Source: DATKZH01 sp964505295 (GTDB lineage: Bacteria; Planctomycetota; Planctomycetia; Pirellulales; Thermoguttaceae). Taken from it: DNA of 19,844 nucleotides. The notes under the pieces are model-generated. The model saw only the letters and a program-made list of their open reading frames with translations, searched no databases and was not told where the DNA came from. Both the position numbers and the translations under genes were made by a program. Location of the stretch: NCBI GenBank assembly GCA_964505295.1, contig CAZDHR010000081.1, forward strand, positions 1-19,844. Reading direction: 5' to 3'. Below, piece after piece: positions 7,739 to 16,933 of the stretch (positions are counted from its first letter, which is position 1; every line of letters begins with the position of its first letter).

Positions 7739-9013
7739 CTAATCATACAGAAACACTCCCACCTCGGCACCCGGCGGGTAGCCTTCGCGATCCGGCGGGA
7801 CGAGCACGAATCCGTCGGCCCGCGTGGTCGACGAGAGGACCGAGGCGCCGCCGATTGCCACGGGATCGACCTGCCCTTCGACCAGGCACACACGCAGGTA
7901 GTCGAGCCGCCCCACCGCGGAGACGATCTTTCGGGCAAGTGGCGCCGTGATCCGGCGGTAGGGCCAATCGGTCGACCGCCCGCCCAACGCCCGGATCGCC
8001 CGGCCGGCAAAGAAATCGTAGGCACACAGGCACGAGACCGGGTTGCCCGGCAGGAGGAACACGGGCCGCCCGTCCAACCGGCCCATACCCGTCGGGCTGC
8101 TGGGGCGCATGGCAAGCCCGTGGATCACTAGCTCGCCGTGCTCCCGGACCAACGACGGAGCGTGGTCCTCCTGGCCGACGCTCGATCCGCCGGAAACGAG
8201 CACCACGTCGGCCTCCGACCGCATGCCGCCGAGGATCGCCTCGGGCTCATCGGGCACGATCCCGGGGTGAAGGGGCACGCCGCCGTCCCGTGCCACCAGC
8301 GCGCCGAGCATCGGGCCGTTCGAGTCGACGACGCGGCACCCCTGGGGCTTGGACCCCAAGGGCAACAGCTCGTCGCCGGTCACCACGATCCGCACGCGGG
8401 GCCGTCGCACGACCGGCACCTCCGCCTCCCCGATCGACGCCAGCACGCCCACGTCCTGCGCCCGCAACACGCGACCTTCGGCCAGCACCGCCGTCCCGAC
8501 CGCCACGTCCTCGCCCGCCCGCCCCACGTGCTTGCCGGGCGAGACCTCGCCCTGGGTGTGAATCTCCCGTTGGCCGATTTCCACCACTTCGACCGGCAGC
8601 ACCGCGTCGGCCCCTTCCGGCAGCGGGGCGCCGGTCATGATCCGTACGGCCTGCCCGGGCGCAAGCGTCGCCTCGAACGGCCGGCCGGGCATCGATCGGC
8701 CCACCACGTCGAGCCGGAGCCGGTTGTAGGGCGAGGCCCCCGAGGTGTCGCGCGCCCGAACCGCGAAGCCGTCCATCATCGACCGCGCAAAGCCCGGCAC
8801 GTCGACCTCGCTTCTCACCTCCCGGGCGAGCACCCGACCCGCCGCCTCGCCAACCGGCACCCGCTCGGCCGCAAGCCGCAACGCCTGCCCATCGAGCCAC
8901 TCGAGCGCATCGGCCACCGTGGTCCGCCGGGCAAAGCCCCGCATGCGAACGTCGGCGTCGGGTCCGAAGCCGTTGGTCATCGCAGCAATCCTTCCGGTCA
9001 AACCGATAATCAT
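7739..9013 (-). CDS. moeA: Molybdopterin molybdotransferase MoeA (second paralogue)
   Basis: Stand-alone MoeA of 424 residues, near the family's usual 400-410, acting in the last step of molybdenum-cofactor synthesis in the cytoplasm. Motifs: DVPGFARSMMDGFAVRARDT (71-90), MTGAPLPEGADAV (126-138), VVTGDELLPLG (210-220), SGGSSVGQEDH (274-284) and LPGNPVS (321-327). The segment that usually reads KPGKP is RPSSP here (303-307), so both conserved lysines are absent. The upstream MoeA-PBP gene product keeps them. Start: ATG at 9013 with GGGAGGAA about eight bases upstream. An internal ATG at 8980 also has a purine-rich site (GGAAGGA) and would remove 11 poorly conserved residues, so the start is not settled. 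It is probably the first gene of the molybdenum-cofactor pair. Confidence 0.9.
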   Translation of the reverse strand: MIIGLTGRIAAMTNGFGPDADVRMRGFARRTTVADALEWLDGQALRLAAERVPVGEAAGRVLAREVRSEVDVPGFARSMMDGFAVRARDTSGASPYNRLRLDVVGRSMPGRPFEATLAPGQAVRIMTGAPLPEGADAVLPVEVVEIGQREIHTQGEVSPGKHVGRAGEDVAVGTAVLAEGRVLRAQDVGVLASIGEAEVPVVRRPRVRIVVTGDELLPLGSKPQGCRVVDSNGPMLGALVARDGGVPLHPGIVPDEPEAILGGMRSEADVVLVSGGSSVGQEDHAPSLVREHGELVIHGLAMRPSSPTGMGRLDGRPVFLLPGNPVSCLCAYDFFAGRAIRALGGRSTDWPYRRITAPLARKIVSAVGRLDYLRVCLVEGQVDPVAIGGASVLSSTTRADGFVLVPPDREGYPPGAEVGVFLYD

Positions 9014-9211
9014 ACGCGCTTCCTCCCGTGCGCTCCAGGTGGCGAGGCAATTCCCTGAAACGGAGCCCCTGGGGACCGATCGGCCTCACGACGTGCTGGC
9101 GACGCCCGACGACCCACAATAAGATGACCCGGCGGACGAACAACCCAAGGGGGCAGGCGCGGCTCGTCACGTTCCAGCCGCCGACCGGTGATGCCTCACG
9201 GGGGAAGCCTC

Positions 9212-9433
9212 ATGTCCATCCTGCTTCAATGTCCCGGGTGCGGCAAGCGATACCGGTTCGACGACCGGGTGGCCGGCAAAAAGGCCAGGTGCCCGTGCGG
9301 GCGGACGATCGAGGTCCCGGGCCCTGCGTCCGACACCTCGCCGACCTCTCAACCGCCCGACGCGCACCAACGGAGCGAACTCCAGGAGGAGACCCGCCGG
9401 GAGGCCGCGCCGGATGAGTTGGGGCGGCCCTAG
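9212..9433 (+). CDS. Zinc-ribbon miniprotein
   Basis: A 73-residue protein. The N-terminal 35 residues form a small zinc ribbon: LQCPGCGKRYRFDDRVAGKKARCPCGRTI. The pairs CPGC and CPC are separated by about 18 residues. The remainder is a charged, Pro/Ser/Glu-rich tail without structure. In planctomycetes this ribbon often forms the N-terminus of larger membrane or kinase-associated proteins; here it ends after a short tail. It could be a true small protein or the surviving front of a longer gene. I chose the ATG at 9212, with a GGGGGAA site upstream. An in-frame GTG at 9188 and ATG at 9191 would add seven or eight residues without similarity. It is divergent from the moeA gene at 9013. Confidence 0.6.
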   Translation: MSILLQCPGCGKRYRFDDRVAGKKARCPCGRTIEVPGPASDTSPTSQPPDAHQRSELQEETRREAAPDELGRP

Positions 9434-9821
9434 CGAGTGTCCGTCGGAAGACGCGTTTGGGTCCTGGTTTGTCGGGGGTTCCGATTGGACAGGAACTCGC
9501 AGCCCTGCAAACCACCCCTTACCACTTTCACGAGAGCCCACTTCTGCATGCGAGAACCCGGCTCCCCCACGCCCAGATAAGCCCGTCGGACCGGATCGGC
9601 GGAGCTGCGGGCAACGGGCACGGACGACGAAGAAACGAAGCGCTTGCCACACCCTTGCCAAGACAACTGCACAAATTGCTCCCCCGCACGTGCACAGACA
9701 TGCACGATCGAGCTACAAGACCCCCAGGCGGGCGACTTGCAGGAAACCCTTGAAAACCAGCGAAACCGTCGCAGAAGCAAGGGTATTCCGGCCCATGCGG
9801 GGAGAGGTCCCCAAAACACCC
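9434..9821. other. Convergent intergenic gap, no gene seen
   Basis: 388 bases between the zinc-ribbon gene and the HDOD gene, which converge. Short frames here look like composition shadows. Two small hairpins are visible: CGTGCA/TGCACG at 9689-9706, and GGGGA/TCCCC just beyond the HDOD stop. Neither has a T-run. I see no tRNA, insertion sequence or repeat family member. Confidence 0.5.
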
Positions 9822-11528
9822 CTAGTACATCTCGATGCTCTTGACCACGCCGCCGCCGGAGGCTTGGGAGCCGTAGAGGCATCGGTGGGCACCTTCGACG
9901 AGATTCTCGGCGGGGAAGTTTCTGGAGGGGACGGACACCGTGGCGGCGCCGAGGCTGATGCTCAACACCGACGTCCGCGCCCGCGAGGCCGGCGTCAATT
10001 GACGAACGCGATCGATCAACTGGTTGGCGAGCCGGACGGCTGGCTGACGCTCGCAGTCGGGAAGGATGACCGCGAACCCGTGCTCCCCGTGAGGGACGCA
10101 GACGGCGTCGGCATGGTCGATGCCCAGGCAAGTCGTCTCCAGGAATCGCCGCAGTTTCCGGAAGCCCTCCTCGCCGAGCGTGGTCGCCAGTCTTGCGGCG
10201 TCGTCCAACTCCACCAGGAGCAAGGTCAAGCCGCACTGCGACTGGCGACATTCGGAGACCGCCGCGTTCAACGGTCCGAGCAAGGCGGGATCGACCTTCG
10301 TGGCGGCCGACGCGGCGACTCGGCCCGTGCGCGCGTCGGCGGAGGCCGACCTGCCCGCGTGGCTTGCGTACTGGTCGGCGGAGGGTGACCGGGTGGATGA
10401 GCCGGCCGCGGACGGGTGGGGGGGGCTTGGGGCTATTGCCTCGGGCGCCGGCCGGTCCGGCGTCGCCGGGGCGACGGGGGGGGAAGCCGGCGGCGCAATC
10501 TGCGCCACCGCGTCGGAGAGGGCGTGGAACTCGTGCTCGAACGTCTGACTCTCCGATTCCAGCGCGCGGGGGCCCTCCCGCCGCACCACCATGTCGCCGG
10601 CCACCTCGGCGGCCACCTCGGCCAGTTGCAGGTGGGCTTCGACGAGCACGTCCTGGTAGCCGCGGCCTTCCGGGAGCCGCAGCGAGAGGACGTCGGCAAG
10701 CTGCTCGACCTTCCCTTCCAGCTCCTCGATCAACAGTTCCAGTTGTCCCCGGGAAAGCCTCGGTGAGCCGTCGCCGGCCACAAGCAGCTCGCCCAGCACG
10801 TCGGCTCGCCCCTCGGTCACAAGCTGGGCCATGAGTCCGGCCCAATGGACGATTTCCCCCAATGTCGGGCACGACGGCGCAAGGGAGCCCTGCCGGCGGT
10901 CGGTCCATCGCACGGCTTCGACCAGCACGTCGGGGAGCCCCCAATGCCTCAACAGTCGCGACGTCAGCTCGGTGTGGTCGAACCCCAACAGGCCCGATTC
11001 CAGCATCGCCAGATCGCTTCCCCGGTCGTGCACTTTCTGAAGGAACTGGAGGTACGGCTGTCCCACCTCCTGGATCAGAAGGAGGACCCCCAGGTCCTGA
11101 AGCAAACCGGCGAGGAAGGCCTCGTCGCCCGAGTGCACGCGGAGGATTACGGCGATCTCTCGGGCGGCGACCGCCTTGGTGAGCGTGTGCCGCCAGTAGC
11201 GTTCGAGGGTCTCGGCCGCGACTCCGTGGAACAGCTTCTCCGGCAGACTGAATCCCAACACCAACAGCTTCAGCGGTTTCGTGCCCAGAAGCGACAATGC
11301 CTGGCCGAGGTCCGAAACCTCGCGGCCGAGCCCGAACAGCGAACTGTTGACGACCCGAAGCACCTTGGTGGTCAGTGCCGGGTCGTTCTCGATGCACTGT
11401 TTCAACGCGGCGACGTCGACCGTCGGGTTGTTGGTCAGCTCCAACACTTCCATCGCGGCCGCCGGCAGACTGTAGAGCTGGCCGGCGTTGCTCACGAGAC
11501 GCTCGAGGGGACCCGGAGAGTTGGTCAT
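9822..11528 (-). CDS. HDOD-domain protein with degenerate GGDEF domain
   Basis: A 568-residue cytoplasmic signalling protein. Residues about 10-230 are an HDOD domain, a catalytically inactive HD relative: LPAAAMEVLELTNNP, ALTTKVLRVVNSSLFGL, LGTKPLKLLVLGFSL, FLAGLLQDLGVLLL and FDHTELTSRLLRHWGLP, the usual family order. About 230-320 is helical. About 345-410 is a Pro/Ala/Ser-rich disordered linker. Residues about 415-568 have the GGDEF fold (LTLLLVELDDAARL, then SVLSISLGAATV, a typical last strand). The signature GGDEF position reads HGEHGF (480-485), so it should not make c-di-GMP. It probably acts as a binding or regulatory module. The ATG at 11528 has no strong ribosome binding site. The secreted-protein gene lies 165 bases upstream on the same strand. 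Confidence 0.88.
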   Translation of the reverse strand: MTNSPGPLERLVSNAGQLYSLPAAAMEVLELTNNPTVDVAALKQCIENDPALTTKVLRVVNSSLFGLGREVSDLGQALSLLGTKPLKLLVLGFSLPEKLFHGVAAETLERYWRHTLTKAVAAREIAVILRVHSGDEAFLAGLLQDLGVLLLIQEVGQPYLQFLQKVHDRGSDLAMLESGLLGFDHTELTSRLLRHWGLPDVLVEAVRWTDRRQGSLAPSCPTLGEIVHWAGLMAQLVTEGRADVLGELLVAGDGSPRLSRGQLELLIEELEGKVEQLADVLSLRLPEGRGYQDVLVEAHLQLAEVAAEVAGDMVVRREGPRALESESQTFEHEFHALSDAVAQIAPPASPPVAPATPDRPAPEAIAPSPPHPSAAGSSTRSPSADQYASHAGRSASADARTGRVAASAATKVDPALLGPLNAAVSECRQSQCGLTLLLVELDDAARLATTLGEEGFRKLRRFLETTCLGIDHADAVCVPHGEHGFAVILPDCERQPAVRLANQLIDRVRQLTPASRARTSVLSISLGAATVSVPSRNFPAENLVEGAHRCLYGSQASGGGVVKSIEMY

Positions 11529-11693
11529 GGTGTATTTCGGGTACGCAGATTGAGGACGCGGTCGCCGGGGACCGTCAACGCAAACGCCCGTATCCCAAGT
11601 CTAGCTCAAGTCTTCCGCGCTCCAGCCGCCCCGGGGCGCAGCTTTCCGCACAAACGGCAGAATCGGCACAAGTTGGCGGCAAGTCGGCGCCCG

Positions 11694-14372
11694 TCACTCC
11701 TCCGCCACGAAGCGGTAGCTCAGCACGCGGGGGCCGTCGATCTGTTCCGCCCGGAGCCACAGGGGTTGTCCGATCAACTCCCGGCCGTTGGGCAGGCGGT
11801 ACGTATTGAGCTGGCGGCCGTGCTCCAGGCCGATGATCAGCGTGTTTTGCCGACGGCGTCCGGGCGGGAACAGATGGCATCGGAGGCTGACCGGGCCCTC
11901 GGTGTCGTTGACCAGCAGTTGCTCGACCTCCAGCTCGCCCTGTTGGTTCAGCCGCGTGGTGATCTCGATGTACACGTCGTTCGGTCCCACGTCGAGATGG
12001 CGATACACGCTGAAGCGGCGTTTGGGCGCCGAGGCACCGCCAGCCGCGTTGCGGACGGTGGCGGTCGGCGGGTCCAGCTCGAAGTCGACGCGGATCGGGT
12101 GACGCCCGCTGGTTGCGTTGTACGGGAGCATGATCCGGAAGGCCTGCTCGAGCTTCTCGTTTTGGCCGAGTTGGAACTCGACCCGACGTGGCTCCAAGTT
12201 CCAGGAGGCCGGGGCGACCAGCTCGAGGCTCCCCGCGACCTCGCCGTCGAACGGATTGGTCAGGCGGAGACTGTTCTGGTGCGGGCCGCCGACGACGCTG
12301 GGCACGCGGTCGCTGGCCAACGCGAAGCTCTGGCGCCAGCGGACGATCTTGTCGCTCAGCCCGGTGACGAACGTGGGAAGCGAGCCCACCTCGATCACCT
12401 GTCGATGTTCTTGCTGCTCGGGGATCGTCGTGCCGCCCCAGGGGTCGATCTGCCGGACCTCGTCGCCCAGGTAGACCACTTCCCGGCGGGGCGAGTCGTT
12501 CCAGACGATCATCACGGCCTCCGAGCCACGCGCGAAGACGTGGTTGGGGCTGTTTTCGGGCAACTGGATGGAGCCCAAGTACTGGGTCCCGCCGAGCGCA
12601 AGCGCGGTGGTCCGCCAGGGCAGAAAGAGCTCGCCCACGCTGCCGTCTTCGTTCATCAGGCCGCGATCCGCGTCGAACGGGTCGGGAATGAACAGCCCCT
12701 CCACGCCGTCGGCCTTGGCCAGGATCATCTGCCGGATGAGTTCCATGGCCCGGGTGGGAAGGTCATGCTCGGCTCGGGCGGGTGGCTCCAGCACGACCCA
12801 GCGACGGCAAGGGAGATGCTCCGTGGCCGCCAGGTGGGCGGCCAACTCCTGCTCGCTCAAGGGCGGGTCGGCGGAGAGGGCCAAGAACCGCCACGGAGGA
12901 TTTCCGTTGGGCGATTCGGGCAGGGGGCGTCTCCAGTCCCAGCCGAATCCCAGGTTCACGTCCTGGCTGAGCCGGTCGAGCTGCGCCTTGACGTCGGCGA
13001 TCTTCTCCCGCAGCTTGGCGTAACCGACGAACCCCGTGTCCGTGTCGTTGCCCAGTTGCCACCATCGCACTTGCATGCCCAGCCGCGCCGTCATCGACTC
13101 CAGCGACGGATACCACGACTTGGAGTCGTCGATGAAGATCTGGGCGGGCGAGGTCAGCGTGGGAAACCGCACGCGCAGGGCGTCCGGCGGATCGTGCAGC
13201 AACCCGACCAGCTCGATCCCCTGCGAGCGGAGATCCTGGGCCATTCGAGCCACCTCCTGCACTTGCTCGTCGCCGGTGTTCTCGTCGAACCATAACGGGT
13301 ATTTGACCCAGCCAATCCCCGCTCGGCCGGCCAGCTCGCTCAGCTCCCCCGGCGTCAGCGGCTCTCCGCCTCGGGGCAGACTCCATCCGAAGTCGTCGCT
13401 TGCCGGAGCGGCATCCGGCCGGATCACGGCCAGATTCAACCGGCGACGATGCGACGTCCCCGACCGGTCGACCACCGTCGCTCTCACGCGGTAGAACCCC
13501 GGGCCCGGCACCGGCGGATTCCACAGGACCGAGCCGACCCGAGTCGCGGTTTCCTCGGCGGAAGTGGCCGGAGAGGTCGCCTCGTCGGGAAGGGCCCGCG
13601 ATGGAGGCAGCGCCTCGTCCGACGCCGGGCTGGTCTTCAGCCGCAGCCGCTCCTCGGCCACCAGCGCGCCGAACGCGTCTTCCAGGCGGAAGACGACCGG
13701 AAGGTCTTCCTCCGAGAGCCCCGAGGCGTTGCAGGTGACCGCAATCTCGCTCGGGTCGGTGAACACGTGGTGCCGGTTGTTGGCCGAGACGGAGATTCGC
13801 GGCAGCCGGCCCAGCCAGACGTCGTCGAACCGGACCGAACCGGTCAGGTCGGGCCGAGCGCCCGGCTCCAAGTGCAGTCCGAGGATCGCCAGCTCGGCGT
13901 TGGCCCGGCTGGGTGCCACGGGACCGATCTGGAGCTTGGTCCAGCCCTGCGAGTCGCGGATCTTCTCGGAGTGGAACGTCTCCAAGCGACGCTCATTCCG
14001 GTCCAGAAAGGTCAAGGACAGACAGGCCCGATCGTTCTCCAGCCCCTCCACGTTGACCGAGCCTTCCACCACGTACGCGTGCATCAGCCCGATCGGGATC
14101 GGCGGACTGTGCACGGCCACGGCCCCGCCGTTCAGGTCGATGCGGAGGCAGTGCCCGCCGGCCGGGGTGGGCTCCTCGCGGATCTCGACTTCCACGTAGC
14201 GGGGGAATCCCGGGCCCCCGCGCCGGAGCCACTCGTCGGGCCAGTGGTCGAAGTTTTTGTCCCAGGAGGCGTCGAACGGGCAGTAGAAGACCTCGGTTGC
14301 CCCGGGACAGCGTGCCTCAATAGACGCATCCGCACTTGTCGCTACAATCGTTAGTGCCAAAAGGAGGTTCAT
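11694..14372 (-). CDS. Secreted glycoside-hydrolase-like protein (TIM-barrel core, beta-rich flanks)
   Basis: 892 residues from the ATG at 14372, chosen because it begins a Sec signal peptide (MNLLLALTIVATSADA) and has GAGG seven bases upstream. The ATG at 14408 would put a basic stretch in front. Residues about 20-190 look like a carbohydrate-binding-type beta sandwich ending in GSVRFDDVWLGRLP. About 195-320 is an Ig-like segment with a Ser/Ala/Glu-rich insert. About 325-590 resembles a clan-A glycoside hydrolase barrel: AGIGWVKYPLWFDE, LRSQGIELVGLL and VRWWQLGNDTDTG. In the last, the usual NE acid/base pair reads ND (442-443). About 620-890 is again beta-rich, with a NEW3-like region around WNLEPRRVEFQLG. 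Substrate and activity are uncertain; it could be a non-catalytic polysaccharide-binding protein. It is divergent from the isomerase at 14483, sharing a 110-base promoter region. Confidence 0.7.
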   Translation of the reverse strand: MNLLLALTIVATSADASIEARCPGATEVFYCPFDASWDKNFDHWPDEWLRRGGPGFPRYVEVEIREEPTPAGGHCLRIDLNGGAVAVHSPPIPIGLMHAYVVEGSVNVEGLENDRACLSLTFLDRNERRLETFHSEKIRDSQGWTKLQIGPVAPSRANAELAILGLHLEPGARPDLTGSVRFDDVWLGRLPRISVSANNRHHVFTDPSEIAVTCNASGLSEEDLPVVFRLEDAFGALVAEERLRLKTSPASDEALPPSRALPDEATSPATSAEETATRVGSVLWNPPVPGPGFYRVRATVVDRSGTSHRRRLNLAVIRPDAAPASDDFGWSLPRGGEPLTPGELSELAGRAGIGWVKYPLWFDENTGDEQVQEVARMAQDLRSQGIELVGLLHDPPDALRVRFPTLTSPAQIFIDDSKSWYPSLESMTARLGMQVRWWQLGNDTDTGFVGYAKLREKIADVKAQLDRLSQDVNLGFGWDWRRPLPESPNGNPPWRFLALSADPPLSEQELAAHLAATEHLPCRRWVVLEPPARAEHDLPTRAMELIRQMILAKADGVEGLFIPDPFDADRGLMNEDGSVGELFLPWRTTALALGGTQYLGSIQLPENSPNHVFARGSEAVMIVWNDSPRREVVYLGDEVRQIDPWGGTTIPEQQEHRQVIEVGSLPTFVTGLSDKIVRWRQSFALASDRVPSVVGGPHQNSLRLTNPFDGEVAGSLELVAPASWNLEPRRVEFQLGQNEKLEQAFRIMLPYNATSGRHPIRVDFELDPPTATVRNAAGGASAPKRRFSVYRHLDVGPNDVYIEITTRLNQQGELEVEQLLVNDTEGPVSLRCHLFPPGRRRQNTLIIGLEHGRQLNTYRLPNGRELIGQPLWLRAEQIDGPRVLSYRFVAEE

Positions 14373-14470
14373 CCGTTGCCTCGTTCGTCCGGCGACACCA
14401 TGGACCATTCAGACTATCGTTCCAGCCGGCCTGTCCGCTCGATCCAAGCGGCTCGGGCCGCTACGACCCG

Positions 14471-14477
14471 AAGGAGG
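14471..14477 (+). promoter_or_regulatory. Ribosome binding site supporting a GTG start
   Basis: AAGGAGG five bases before the GTG at 14483. The frame is open to an ATG at 14336, but those 49 extra codons overlap the start of the divergent secreted-protein gene and show no family similarity. The strong site therefore sets the start at 14483. Confidence 0.85.
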
Positions 14478-14482
14478 ACTCC

Positions 14483-15268
14483 GTGCCCGCCTTGAAGATC
14501 GGGGTTGAGCTGGCCAGCCTGCGCTTGCCCTTCAAGAAAGCCTTGCACACGGCGGCGGAGTGGGGCGCCGACGCGGTGGAAATCGACGCCCAGGGCGAGA
14601 TCCGCCCGCAACAGCTCTCCCGGACCGGCCTGCGGCAATTGCGCAAGACGCTGGACGACTTTCGCTTGCGGGTGTCGGCGGTCAGTTTTCGCACGCGGCG
14701 GGGGTACGACACGCCCGCCGATCTGGAGCCGCGGATCGCCGGCACCAAGGCCGCGATGGAGCTCGCTTACCAGTTGGGGGCGACGGTCGTCGTCAACCAC
14801 GTGGGCCGCGTGCCGGCGGATGAGGGGTCCGACGCCTGGCGCCTGCTGGTCGAGGTGCTCGACGAGCTGGGCCGGCACGGCAATCGCGTCGGGGCCCTGC
14901 TGGCAGCCGAAACCGGCACCGAAAGCGGCGAAGACCTGGCACGGCTGCTCGCCGCCTTGCCGGAAGGAGCCATCGCGGTCGACCTCAACCCGGCCAACCT
15001 CCTCGTCAACGGCTTCTCGCCCCGGGAAGCGGTCGACGTGCTGGGCCCTTCGATCCTCCACGTCCACGCCACCGACGCGTTCCGCGAGCTGGCCACCGGG
15101 CGCGGCACGCGCGTCTCGCTCGGCGAAGGAGCCGCCGACTACCCCGCCCTGCTCGGCGCGTTGGACCGACACGACTACCGAGGCTACTTCACCGTCACCC
15201 ACCAGACGGCCGACGACCCGACGCGGGCAGTCGCTGACGCGATTAGCTACCTGAGGAGCATCTATTGA
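14483..15268 (+). CDS. Sugar phosphate isomerase/epimerase (xylose-isomerase-like TIM barrel)
   Basis: A 261-residue cytoplasmic protein of the AP-endonuclease-2/xylose-isomerase-like TIM barrel family (PF01261), whose members isomerise or epimerise sugars through a metal centre. The barrel starts with LKIGVELASLRLPFKKALHTAAEWGADAVEI. Likely metal and active-site residues sit in the usual strands: NHVGR (His, mid barrel), AAETGTESG (Glu), VDLNPANLLVNG (Asp) and LHVHATDA (His pair). It closes with GYFTVTHQ and a final helix. The family's usual 270-280 residues are nearly met, so it is complete. It starts with GTG, backed by AAGGAGG. The substrate is not readable. The promoter region is shared with the divergent secreted GH-like gene, so the two may respond to the same sugar; this is inference. 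Confidence 0.88.
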   Translation: MPALKIGVELASLRLPFKKALHTAAEWGADAVEIDAQGEIRPQQLSRTGLRQLRKTLDDFRLRVSAVSFRTRRGYDTPADLEPRIAGTKAAMELAYQLGATVVVNHVGRVPADEGSDAWRLLVEVLDELGRHGNRVGALLAAETGTESGEDLARLLAALPEGAIAVDLNPANLLVNGFSPREAVDVLGPSILHVHATDAFRELATGRGTRVSLGEGAADYPALLGALDRHDYRGYFTVTHQTADDPTRAVADAISYLRSIY

Positions 15269-15297
15269 TGTTTGCCTTGCCAAGATCACCCGACGGG

Positions 15298-15466
15298 GAC
15301 CGGATCCTCCGGTCCCGGGCTTCCGGTGGAAGCCCTCCGTTCAGTGGCTATGCAAGGCTCAATAGGGCCACTTGGCTTCGGACACTTGCAGCAGCTTCCG
15401 GAAACCAAGCACCCTAGCGACGGGGCGCACAACGTCGGTTTCCGCGTGGTTTGCGAGAGCGAGGCC
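15298..15466 (+). pseudogene. Possible remnant of a formylglycine-generating-enzyme-like (FGE-sulfatase) C-terminus
   Basis: Short peptides resembling the end of FGE-sulfatase-modifying-factor domains appear in successive frames. DRILRSRASGGS (from 15298) recalls the family's DRVLRGGSW. TCSSFRK recalls the C/R-S-A-x-R block. DGAHNVGFRVVCE (about 15419-15457) contains the family's closing GFRVV. They occur in the right order over about 170 bases, but in three frames, so the fragment would be frameshifted and lack the rest of the domain. The similarity is short and could be coincidence. Confidence 0.3.
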
Positions 15467-15863
15467 GGTGGGCAACCAGGGCTTCTGCCTGGTCCCGCGA
15501 CCCTTGGACCGTTGCCATTGGGGGGGCAATCGCCTCGGATTGCCCTCTCGGGCCAGGTGGCTCCGCCAGCTTGACCTTCCCCAGGCCCCACCGGGAGGGT
15601 AGGCGATACCCCCTTCCGGGTGACGCGTTACTCACGGGCCTCTGGCGGAAGCAGGGCCCGGCATGGCCCCTATTTGAGAGGATGTCGAGGCCGAAGGTCG
15701 ACTTTGGAGAAACCCCTGCCCAGACGGTTGCGTCCCTCGCAGAGGTTCTGTATTCTAATAGCGGGTCCTCCGGAAGAGGCCGTTGGGGGGAGCGCCCTGT
15801 TTCGGCGAATCTTGCCCTTTCAATCGGCCGTGTTGCGGATTTCCTAAGTCTCTCTTTTTTCTC

Positions 15864-15870
15864 AGGAGGT
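15864..15870 (+). promoter_or_regulatory. Ribosome binding site for the DUF1559 gene
   Basis: AGGAGGT, seven bases before the ATG at 15878. An in-frame GTG at 15869 overlaps this site, so it cannot be the start. Confidence 0.85.
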
Positions 15871-15877
15871 GGGTGTC

Positions 15878-16870
<993 letters not shown>

Positions 16871-16933
16871 TCTCGGCCGGCTGTGAAGCGGCAGGCTCTC
16901 GAATAGGTAGTCTCTGGAAGAAGGGAGGGTGGA

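Larger units (their letters stand above)
15269..15877. other. Intergenic region: possible gene remnant, hairpin, candidate promoter
   Basis: 609 bases without an intact gene. The left part (15298-15466) may hold a decayed FGE-like fragment, listed separately. A perfect 8-bp hairpin, GGGCAATC/GATTGCCC with loop GCCTCG, lies at 15524-15545 and has no T-run. A possible sigma-70-like promoter for the DUF1559 gene is TTGCGT (15728-15733), 17 bases, TATTCT (15751-15756); it is a weak match. The last 30 bases are T-rich leader ending in the AGGAGGT ribosome binding site. Confidence 0.45.

Noticed and set aside
6951..9058. Long + strand open frames opposite the two moeA genes
   Set aside because: The minus-strand MoeA motifs are unmistakable; the + frames have no family similarity.
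9116..9143. Minus-strand promoter TTGTTC-16-TATTGT ahead of moeA
   Set aside because: Only three of six and four of six consensus matches; too weak to list as a feature.
9434..9821. tRNA or attachment site in the gap after the zinc-ribbon gene
   Set aside because: A GGGGTTCCGATT-like string resembles a T-arm, but no acceptor stem or anticodon arm fits around it, and no integrase is nearby.
10845..13295. Very long open frame on the + strand opposite the HDOD and secreted-protein genes
   Set aside because: It spans two opposite-strand genes and their intergenic gap, has no ribosome binding site, and its product is His/Arg/Gln/Asp-rich without domains. It is a high-GC antisense shadow.
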